Part shown: one piece after another, positions 42,571 to 48,834 of the stretch
Layout: each line of letters starts with the position of its first letter
Numbering within the stretch: the stretch's first letter is position 1
Assembly (NCBI RefSeq): GCF_000414115.1
Contig: NZ_AOPZ01000275.1
Span: forward strand, 1-48,834
Source of the DNA: Streptomyces aurantiacus JA 4570
GTDB taxonomy: Bacteria; Actinomycetota; Actinomycetes; Streptomycetales; Streptomycetaceae
Length of the DNA stretch: 48,834 nt
Direction of reading: 5' to 3'
Notes under the pieces: generated by a model
The model's database searches: none
What the model was told of the DNA's origin: nothing
The model's input: the letters and a program-made list of their open reading frames with translations, nothing else
Position numbers and translations under genes: made by a program

Positions 42571-42603
42571 GATGGGGGCGGGCACTTGGTGCCCGCCCCC
42601 ATC
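42571..42603. terminator. Shared terminator of the convergent peptidase genes
   Basis: A 14-bp stem (GATGGGGGCGGGCA / TGCCCGCCCCCATC) has a 5-base loop. It lies 40 bases after the M28 stop and 22 bases after the S8 gene's stop on the other strand. Confidence 0.9.
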
Positions 42604-42625
42604 GTCATGCCGGATCAGTACCGCA

Positions 42626-45600
42626 CTACGGGGTGACCTTCTCCACCGTCACGCTGCCCGTGCCCGCGACGGACCCGCGCGCGTTCAGGAGGTTCACCTC
42701 GCCGAACAGCATCCGCCCGTCGGCGGTGGGAGCGTCCGCGACGACCTCGGCCGAGACGTCGGCCGACGCGCCGTGGGCGAGCTTCACGACCTTCGTCTCG
42801 TCGACCTTGATCTTGCCGAGCGAGGCGGCGAAGAACACGTCACGGTAGTTGTACGCGGTCGAGCCCGACGGGATGGAGTAGCCCGCGACCTCGATGGTGT
42901 ACTTGCCCGCGGCCGGCTTGCTGAGGCGCACCGACTCCTCGGAGTCGCCGTCCGCCGAACTGCCCACCGGCACGCCGTCCTTGAGGACCGTCAGGTCCAG
43001 GTCGGCGGCGCTGTCGGCGGTGGAGCCGATCGCCACGTCGAGCCGCTCGGCGCCCGCGGGCACCTCGACCGTGCTGGTGTGCGTCTCGCCCTGCCTGATG
43101 GTGGGACGCGTGGTGGCGGCCGAGCCCAGCGTGCCGCCCTTCAGCTTGCCGTCCACGGCGGCGTAGTGGTTCGTCGCCTTCCAGGTGACGGGCGCGGCCT
43201 GGCCGGACTTGGCCTCCGCGACCTTCTGCGTCGCCGGGTCGAAGGTCACGCCCAGCGCGGCGACGTCCAGCTTGTACGGGTTGTCGAGCACCGGCGACGT
43301 ACGGCGCGACTCGACCTCGATCTCCCAGACGCCCGGCGTCGGGTTCGCGTACGAACGCAGGTCGGGGCGGCAGGTGTTGTCCGGGTTGGGGAAGTTCGGG
43401 TAGCAGACGAGCGAGGACGTCGACTCGGCCGGGACGCCGTACGGGTGGATGGAGATGAACCGCGTCTGGCTCTTGTCCTTCAGGCCGCCGAGCGCGACCT
43501 CCAGGGTCTTCGCGCCCTTCGGCACCGTCACGAAGTACGACTTGGTGGAGTTGCGCTGCACCGAGCCGGACGCGGAGAAGGTGAAGGAGGGCTTGGCGAG
43601 GTCCTTGGCGACGACCACCGTGGTCATGATCTGGTGGTCGATGCCGCGGGTGCGCCGGTCGTTCACCGTCAGCCTGGCGCTGGACAGGCCCGCGGCCTTC
43701 GGCTTGGCCTGCACCTTGACGGTCACGGCCTTGTTCAGCGGCAGGAACACCTCGTCGTCGCCGAGGAGGCGGAACGTCTTGTCGTGGTTGTTGGCGAAGC
43801 CGAGCTTGTGCAGCACGGGACGCGTCGGGCCCGTCGTACGCGTGATCTTCACGTCGTACGTCTTCTTCTGGCCCGCCTTCAGGCCGCCCTCGCGGTCGTA
43901 CAGACCGGTGCCGGGCTTCTTCAGCTCCTGCTCAAGTGCCGTGTCGACGGGCGCCTTGACCGTGTACTCGTGGGCCTTGGCGCCGCCCTTGATGGCGTCC
44001 CAGGCGTCCACGACGTCGATCAGTCCGGTGCCCTGCTCGTACGCCTGCACGCCGGGGATGGTGTGCGCGGTCGAGGTGAGCGCGGTGCGCAGTTTCGCCG
44101 GGGACAGCTCCAGGCGCTTCTGCTTCGCGGCGGAGAGCAGCAGCGCGGACGCGCCCGCGGCCTGCGGCGACGACATCGACGTGCCCTGCAGCATCGAGTA
44201 GCCGGCCGGGAGCTGGTAGCCCGCCTCGGCCGCCGGGCCGCCCGGCAGCCAGGTCTGCGTGGTGTTGATGGCCGAGCCCGGCGCGGTGACCAGGGGCTGG
44301 AAGCCGCCGTCCTCACGCGGGCCGCGCGAGGAGAACGGGAACATGCCGTACTTCTTGGTCACCTCGGAGCCGTAGTTGGCGGCCCAGGTGTCCTTGGAGA
44401 TGGCCGCGCCCACGGAGATGACGTGGTCGGCGAGGCCGGGGTCGCCGACGGTGTTGGCGCCGGGGCCCGAGTTGCCGGCCGAGATGACCAGCTGCACGCC
44501 GTAGGTGTCGATGAGGCGCTTGTACAGCTCGGCGCGCGCGTTGTTGCCGTCGTTGAGCGCGGGCAGGCCGCCGATCGACATGTTGACGATGTCGACGCCG
44601 CGCTTCGTGACGAGGTCGATCATGCCCTCGGTGAGCGCGACGTTGGTGCAGCCGCCGGACCAGGTGCAGGCGCGGGACGAGACGAGCTTCGCGCCCGGGG
44701 CCGCGCCGTTCATCTTGCCGCCGAACAGCTTGTTGGCGGCCGTGATGCCCGCGACGTGCGTGCCGTGCTCGGACTCGATGAGGCCGATGTTGACGAAGTC
44801 GGCCTTCTTGCCGACCCAGTCGCCGCCGTAGGGGTCGGTCGGCACGTCCTTGCGGATCTCCACGACGAACGGCACGCGCTCGGCGACGTCGGTGGCCGGG
44901 TCGTCCTTGCCGAAGTAGCCGACCTGGTGCTTGTCCCCGTAGGGCTTCATCACCTTGTCGTCGGCGAAGTCCTTGTTGTCGTTCAGGTCGACGCGGACGG
45001 TGCCGGCGGCCGGGTCGTACAGGACGCCCCAGGAGTCGGTGGTGTCGCCGTCGCGGTTCAGGTCGCCCTTGGCGTCGCCGCCGGTGGTGGCCGCCTCGCG
45101 GAAACGATTCACCTGGTACGAGCCCGCCGGGGCCTTCCACGTGTCACCGTCCCAGGTGAACGTGGGCCCGCTGACAGGATTGGTCATCCGCCGCCAGGTT
45201 CCGTCCGCGTCGACGATCGGGTCGGTGGCGGTCACCCAGTCGGTGATCTTGCGCTCGCCGGTCGTCGTCTTCTGCAGCGCCGGGTGGCCGAGGTCGACGC
45301 CCGAGTCGAGGACGCCGATGGTGATGCCGCGTCCGTCCGCCTTCGGGTTCTTCTTCACGAAGTCGACGGCGCCCGTCTCGAAGGACGGGTTGTACGGGTT
45401 CTTCGCGGGCGTGTTCTTGTCCGGCGCCGGGTAGGCGGCGCGGCCCTGCGCGGACGTGGCGGACTTGGCGCCGCCCGGCCTCGGGTCGTCCAGCTCGATC
45501 TCGTGCCGCAGGTCGATGGCGTGCACGGAGGGGAGCTTCGAGGCGGCCTTGATGGCGGCGTCGGCGCGGGCGGTCGGGACGGCGGCGCGGACGTAGCCGA

Positions 45601-45970
45601 GCTTGTCGTAGGTGCGGCCCACGGAGCCGCCCTTGACGGCGTCCAGCTCCTCGGCGACCTGCTCGGTCGCGCCGGGCGCGGTGGCGACCATCATCGTGAC
45701 GGTCTTCTCGCCCTCGGCCTTGGCGTCGGCGAGCAACTCGGCGTCCTGAGCGCCGAGCTTGGCGGCGGCGTCCTTGGGGGCGGGGGCGCCAGGGACGGGG
45801 GAGGGGGTGTCGGCGGCGAAGGCCAGCGGGAGCGGGGCCGCCGCGCTGAGGGCGGCGGCCACGCCTATCGCGGTGGCGAGGCGGGCGGTGCGGCGGACGC
45901 CCCGGGGGCGGGCGGCGTGGTCGGCGGGTCTTGCACCGGATATCGGCGCACGTCGTGGATCGAGGGTCAT
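42626..45970 (-). CDS. Secreted subtilisin-like serine protease (S8)
   Basis: The product has 1,114 residues from the ATG at 45970, with AGGG upstream; an ATG six bases earlier is possible. Layout: a signal peptide to about residue 52, a prodomain-like region, the S8 domain, then about 500 residues of beta-sandwich-like repeats. The catalytic triad is Asp222 (GVLDSGVD), His402 (HGTHVAG) and Ser598 (GTSMSSP), with Asn500 as oxyanion residue (SAGNSGPG). A large insert with Asp/Asn-rich calcium-like segments lies between the Asp and His motifs. It is a probable extracellular protease. It shares a terminator with the M28 aminopeptidase. Confidence 0.93.
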   Translation of the reverse strand: MTLDPRRAPISGARPADHAARPRGVRRTARLATAIGVAAALSAAAPLPLAFAADTPSPVPGAPAPKDAAAKLGAQDAELLADAKAEGEKTVTMMVATAPGATEQVAEELDAVKGGSVGRTYDKLGYVRAAVPTARADAAIKAASKLPSVHAIDLRHEIELDDPRPGGAKSATSAQGRAAYPAPDKNTPAKNPYNPSFETGAVDFVKKNPKADGRGITIGVLDSGVDLGHPALQKTTTGERKITDWVTATDPIVDADGTWRRMTNPVSGPTFTWDGDTWKAPAGSYQVNRFREAATTGGDAKGDLNRDGDTTDSWGVLYDPAAGTVRVDLNDNKDFADDKVMKPYGDKHQVGYFGKDDPATDVAERVPFVVEIRKDVPTDPYGGDWVGKKADFVNIGLIESEHGTHVAGITAANKLFGGKMNGAAPGAKLVSSRACTWSGGCTNVALTEGMIDLVTKRGVDIVNMSIGGLPALNDGNNARAELYKRLIDTYGVQLVISAGNSGPGANTVGDPGLADHVISVGAAISKDTWAANYGSEVTKKYGMFPFSSRGPREDGGFQPLVTAPGSAINTTQTWLPGGPAAEAGYQLPAGYSMLQGTSMSSPQAAGASALLLSAAKQKRLELSPAKLRTALTSTAHTIPGVQAYEQGTGLIDVVDAWDAIKGGAKAHEYTVKAPVDTALEQELKKPGTGLYDREGGLKAGQKKTYDVKITRTTGPTRPVLHKLGFANNHDKTFRLLGDDEVFLPLNKAVTVKVQAKPKAAGLSSARLTVNDRRTRGIDHQIMTTVVVAKDLAKPSFTFSASGSVQRNSTKSYFVTVPKGAKTLEVALGGLKDKSQTRFISIHPYGVPAESTSSLVCYPNFPNPDNTCRPDLRSYANPTPGVWEIEVESRRTSPVLDNPYKLDVAALGVTFDPATQKVAEAKSGQAAPVTWKATNHYAAVDGKLKGGTLGSAATTRPTIRQGETHTSTVEVPAGAERLDVAIGSTADSAADLDLTVLKDGVPVGSSADGDSEESVRLSKPAAGKYTIEVAGYSIPSGSTAYNYRDVFFAASLGKIKVDETKVVKLAHGASADVSAEVVADAPTADGRMLFGEVNLLNARGSVAGTGSVTVEKVTP

Positions 45971-45980
45971 CAGCATCCCT

Positions 45981-46126
45981 GTACGTAAAGATCGGCTGGT
46001 CGAGCCGATGTAGCGAGGGTCCGGAATACGGGGCCGGATGACCGCTCAGCTTTACGTAAGGGGTGCCTGTTTGGGGAGAGTTGCCCGGGACGGGATGGGC
46101 CGGTGGCGTACTTCCGCCATACGCCA
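45981..46126. promoter_or_regulatory. Palindromic elements upstream of the S8 protease gene
   Basis: GTACGTAAAG (45981-45990) and CTTTACGTAAG (46050-46060) are inverted copies of one element, about 60 bp apart, flanking the expected promoter. TGGCGTA-N9-TACGCCA lies at 46104-46126. No regulator is identified. Confidence 0.4.
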
Positions 46127-46188
46127 TCGGGAACAAGGCGGCGCATAACGGGACTTGGCGGCCGCGCCGCACGCCCGGCCTGGTGAAG

Positions 46189-46770
46189 CTATCCCTCCCG
46201 GGACCGGGCGTAGTGCCGGGACGCCTTCGCCCGGTTGCCGCACACGGCCATCGAGCACCAGCGGCGGGTGCCGTTCCGCGAGGTGTCGAAGAAGTGCAGG
46301 ACACAGGCGTCGTGGGCGCAGCCGCGGATGCGGTCGGGCGCACGGGTCAGCAGCTCCAGATAGTCGCGCGCCGCGAGCCAGGCGGGCCCCCAGGACGGGT
46401 CCTCGAACTCCGGCTCCTCGCCGGGCCCGGCCGGTGTCAGCGTGGCACGGATGCGGCCGTGCGCGAGGACGGCGTCGACGCGGGCGACGGCGGCGGGTTC
46501 GCCGCCCGGCCTGCCCGGCAGGTCGACCAGGCCCGCGAGGGCGTCGCGGGCGCGCAGCAGATGCTCCAGGGTCCGCCCGTCGGCGGTGAAGCGCCCGTCG
46601 AGCCGGTTCGCCGCCAGCCAGACCGTGAGCCCGTCCACGGCGCTGAGCCCGCCGGTCCCGCCGAGCAGGTCTTCCCGGGCGCCGTCCTGCATCCAGCGGG
46701 TGTTGAGCAGGTCCAGGGAGAGGGGCTCACCGGTGAGGGGGCGCGGGTCGGGCGGGGTGGCGGCGGGCAT
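46189..46770 (-). CDS. CGNR zinc-finger transcriptional regulator
   Basis: The product has 193 residues. The ATG at 46770 is preceded by AAGGGAG. An N-terminal ABATE-type domain ('LSLDLLNTRWM') precedes a C-terminal CGNR finger, with Cys/His residues in 'CAHDACVLHFFDTSRNG' and 'WCSMAVCGNRAKASRHYAR'. Such proteins are stress- and metabolite-responsive regulators of their own neighbourhood. It is divergent from the glyoxalase-fold gene, with palindromic sites in the shared promoter region. Confidence 0.9.
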   Translation of the reverse strand: MPAATPPDPRPLTGEPLSLDLLNTRWMQDGAREDLLGGTGGLSAVDGLTVWLAANRLDGRFTADGRTLEHLLRARDALAGLVDLPGRPGGEPAAVARVDAVLAHGRIRATLTPAGPGEEPEFEDPSWGPAWLAARDYLELLTRAPDRIRGCAHDACVLHFFDTSRNGTRRWCSMAVCGNRAKASRHYARSREG

Positions 46771-46813
46771 GGGGGCTCCCTTCGGCGCTAACCAGCAAAG
46801 CGTACGTGACCGG

Positions 46814-46860
46814 TTGACGCTCGCGTGCGCTAACCCCTAATCTCGCATTAGACGGTTAGC
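46814..46860 (+). promoter_or_regulatory. Promoter and nested palindrome between the CGNR and VOC genes
   Basis: TTGACG (46814-46819) and TAATCT (46838-46843) form a plausible -35/-10 pair spaced 18. A nested inverted repeat covers the -10: outer GCTAAC/GTTAGC (46829-46834, 46855-46860) and inner CTAAT/ATTAG (46837-46841, 46847-46851). Another GCTAACC lies at about 46787, close to the CGNR start. Confidence 0.6.
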
Positions 46861-46898
46861 CCGCGTCGGGCGGGCCACCCATGTCGAAAGGCGGCACG

Positions 46899-47360
46899 AT
46901 GCCCCCGAGCGCGCTCAGCGCCCCGCGTACGGGCCATGTAGGTCTGAACGTCACCGACCTCGACCGCTCCCTCGCCTTCTACCGGGACGTGATCGGCTTC
47001 GAGCTGATCGGCGAGGGCAAGGAGGAGGGCCGCCGCTTCGCCTTCCTCGGCCACGCGGGCGCCCTCACGCTCACGCTCTGGCAGCAGGCGGGCGCCCCGT
47101 ACGAGGGCGGGCGCGCGGGCCTGCACCACCTCGCCTTCGAGGTCGGCACGATCGACGAGGTCAGGGCGTACGAACGAGAACTGCGGGCGTACGGAGTGGA
47201 GTTCGCCTACGACGGCGTCGTGCCGCACGGCGAGGGCGCCGCGTCCGGCGGGATCTTCTTCCACGACCCCGACGGCACCCGCCTGGAGATCTGTGCCCCG
47301 GCCGGTGCCGAGTCCGCGAGCGCCCCCGTCGCGGCCGCGCCGACCTGCGGCTTCTTCTAG
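46899..47360 (+). CDS. VOC/glyoxalase-fold protein
   Basis: The product has 153 residues from the ATG at 46899; an ATG at 46881 would add six. A single VOC domain shows 'HVGLNVTDLDRSLAFYRDVIGFELIG' with the first metal-type His, 'LHHLAFEVGTIDEV', and 'GIFFHDPDGTRLEICAP' with the Glu ligand. It may be a dioxygenase, an isomerase or a drug-binding protein. The gene is 12 bp before the next and is probably controlled by the CGNR regulator. Confidence 0.88.
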   Translation: MPPSALSAPRTGHVGLNVTDLDRSLAFYRDVIGFELIGEGKEEGRRFAFLGHAGALTLTLWQQAGAPYEGGRAGLHHLAFEVGTIDEVRAYERELRAYGVEFAYDGVVPHGEGAASGGIFFHDPDGTRLEICAPAGAESASAPVAAAPTCGFF

Positions 47361-47372
47361 AAGGGCGGCCTC

Positions 47373-48317
47373 GTGGACACCACGTACGAGCCGGATGGGA
47401 CCGACAGGACGGACGGGACCGACAGGGCGGACAGCGGCCCCTACCACCCGGGGTCGCGCGCCGTGCAGGACCGCGTCGGGGTACGCGAACTCGCCGATCA
47501 CGTCGGCCGGTCCATCGGCCCTGGCATCCGGCCGGTCGCCGCCGCGTTCCTCGAACTCCAGCCGATGCTGGTGATCGGCGCGGCGGACCCGGTGGGCGGG
47601 CGGGTGTGGGCGTCGTTGCTCACCGGCGAGCCCGGTTTCGTACGGGCCACGGGGCCGAGCCAGATGTCGGTGGCGGGCGGTCCCGCGGAAGGGGACCCGC
47701 TCGCCGCCGCCCTGGCGGTGCCCGGCACCCCCGTCGGCACCATCGCCCTGGACCCGCGCACGCGGCGGCGGATGCGCCTGAACGGCCGGGCCCGCCCGAC
47801 GCCACGGGGCCTGGCCGTCGAGGCGGACCAGGTCTTCGCCAACTGCCCCAAATACCTGCAGCAGCGCCGACTGCTGGGCGCCCGGCCCCCGGAGGCCCGC
47901 CCCCGCACCACCCGCGGCACCGACCTCACGCCCGCCCAGCGGGACTTCGTCGCCGCCGCGGACACCTTCTTCCTGGCCACGGTCCGCGAGGGCGGCGCCG
48001 ACGCCGGCCACCGCGGCGGCAACCCCGGCTTCGTACGCGTCGTCTCACCCCGCGAGCTGGAGTGGCCCGACTACCCCGGCAACGCGATGTTCCTGACCCT
48101 CGGCAACCTCACCCGCGACCCCCGCGCGGGCCTGCTCTTCCTCGACTGGACGACGGGCACCGCGCTCCACCTCACGGGCACGGCCCGCACCGCGTTCGCC
48201 CCCGACGGCACCCGCACGGTCCGCCTCGCCCTCACCGAGACCCGCGAGACCACCGCCGCCTCCCCCTGGACGTGGTCCGCCCCCGCGTACTCACCCGCCA
48301 ACCCACCGCTCCGGTAA
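47373..48317 (+). CDS. Pyridoxamine 5'-phosphate oxidase-fold flavin protein
   Basis: The product has 314 residues from the GTG at 47373, 12 bp after the VOC gene. After an acidic Asp/Thr/Gly-rich start come two split-barrel-like halves: 'FLELQPMLVIGAADPVGGRVWASLLTGEPGFVRATG' and 'DTFFLATVREGG...GNPGFVRVVSPRELEWPDYPGNAMFLTLGNLTRDPRAGLLFLDW'-type sequence. 'QVFANCPKYLQQR' links them. The pattern fits pyridoxamine oxidase-like flavin reductases that act on xenobiotics or quinones. It is in one operon with the VOC gene. Confidence 0.85.
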   Translation: MDTTYEPDGTDRTDGTDRADSGPYHPGSRAVQDRVGVRELADHVGRSIGPGIRPVAAAFLELQPMLVIGAADPVGGRVWASLLTGEPGFVRATGPSQMSVAGGPAEGDPLAAALAVPGTPVGTIALDPRTRRRMRLNGRARPTPRGLAVEADQVFANCPKYLQQRRLLGARPPEARPRTTRGTDLTPAQRDFVAAADTFFLATVREGGADAGHRGGNPGFVRVVSPRELEWPDYPGNAMFLTLGNLTRDPRAGLLFLDWTTGTALHLTGTARTAFAPDGTRTVRLALTETRETTAASPWTWSAPAYSPANPPLR

Positions 48318-48358
48318 CGGGACGTGCCTATCTCGTGTACGGGGTCTAACGTCGGCCC

Positions 48359-48805
48359 GTGCACAAGGAACTCCGGGTGGCGGCCTACGCCGTATGCGTA
48401 CGCGACGACTCCGTGCTGCTCGCCCGGTGGGTGGCGGGTGACGGCAGCAAACGGTGGACGCTGCCCGGGGGCGGCATGGACCACGGGGAGGATCCGTACG
48501 ACACGGTGATCCGCGAGGCCGACGAGGAGACCGGGTACGTCGTGGAGCCGGTCGCGCTGCTCGGCGTCGACTCGCTGCGGCGCCGCTATCCGAGGCGGCT
48601 CGGGGCCGTGGCGGACTTCCACGGCGTGCGGATCGTGTACGAGGGGCGGGTGGTCGGGGGTGCGCTGCGGCACGAGACGTCGGGGTCGACGGACCGGGCG
48701 GCGTGGCACCCCCTGGCCGACGTCGCCACCCTCGACCGCGTGAGCCTGGTCGACGCCGGCCTCGCCCTCTGGCACGCGCGCCCGCCCACCGGCCACTTGC
48801 CGTAG
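48359..48805 (+). CDS. NUDIX hydrolase
   Basis: The product has 148 residues from the GTG at 48359. The NUDIX box is intact: GGGMDHGEDPYDTVIREADEETGY-type spacing from about residue 37, with the READEE catalytic Glu residues. It hydrolyses nucleoside-diphosphate-linked compounds; the substrate cannot be told from sequence. A 42-bp gap separates it from the preceding gene. Confidence 0.92.
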   Translation: MHKELRVAAYAVCVRDDSVLLARWVAGDGSKRWTLPGGGMDHGEDPYDTVIREADEETGYVVEPVALLGVDSLRRRYPRRLGAVADFHGVRIVYEGRVVGGALRHETSGSTDRAAWHPLADVATLDRVSLVDAGLALWHARPPTGHLP

Positions 48806-48814
48806 CCCCCGCCA

Positions 48815-48829
48815 CGGGGCTCCGCCCCG
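48815..48829. repeat. Hairpin of the dispersed-element family at the right edge
   Basis: CGGGGC-TCC-GCCCCG, matching the hairpins near 17881 and 19922, lies just after the NUDIX stop and runs toward the window edge. It is a probable terminator. Confidence 0.7.
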
Positions 48830-48834
48830 GACCC

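Overview
The window is very GC-rich, has strong third-position G/C bias and spurious long antisense ORFs, and its gene families are typical of the genus Streptomyces or a close actinomycete: a PknG kinase locus, ROK-controlled sugar ABC importers, many exported proteases, GTG/TTG starts and the repeated CTCGTCCTCAAACGCCGGACGGG intergenic element in pieces of about 20-27 bp. No rRNA, tRNA, CRISPR array, transposase or prophage was seen.

Layout, left to right. (1) 1-10,692, all minus strand: one long signalling operon transcribed right to left. It encodes a four-pass membrane sensor (GlnX-like), an amino-acid-binding protein (GlnH-like), a coiled-coil protein, a PknG-type kinase with rubredoxin-like and TPR-like regions, a PP2C phosphatase, a von Willebrand A protein, and a zinc-ribbon protein with collagen-like Gly-Gly-Pro repeats that runs off the left edge. 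The pairs glnX/glnH and coiled-coil/pknG overlap (TGATG, ATGA). (2) 10,959-17,732, minus: a sugar catabolic cluster of ROK repressor, binding lipoprotein, two permeases, a GH4 glycosidase and a BadF-type sugar kinase, with no ATPase subunit. (3) 17,979-22,914: an MscS channel, an HNH endonuclease, a 78-residue repeat-bearing ORF abutting malQ, and a small membrane protein, closed by a large terminator. (4) 22,935-26,508: MarR with a perfect 26-bp palindrome over the divergent promoter, two EamA exporters and a LysR regulator. (5) 26,509-29,654: a repeat-rich non-coding stretch, then aminopeptidase N. (6) 29,847-34,898, plus: an SsuA/NMT1-type ABC importer whose last gene overlaps a PhzS-like flavin monooxygenase. 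(7) 35,081-38,085: DUF1203, a LysR/MFS divergent pair and a small secreted protein. (8) 38,237-40,798: aspartate-semialdehyde dehydrogenase, and an ECF-like sigma factor overlapping a membrane protein gene that carries an apparent +1 frameshift. (9) 41,029-45,970: two convergent secreted peptidases (M28 and S8) sharing a terminator. (10) 46,189-48,805: a CGNR regulator divergent from a glyoxalase-fold gene and a pyridoxamine-oxidase-fold gene, then a NUDIX hydrolase.

The most system-like content is the kinase operon. It puts a putative extracellular amino-acid sensor, the kinase, a phosphatase that could oppose it, and several zinc-ribbon partner proteins in one transcript. The second theme is the dispersed repeat. 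It is tandemly duplicated at three loci, sits beside hairpins, and at two loci supplies the stop codon or C-terminal tail of a gene.
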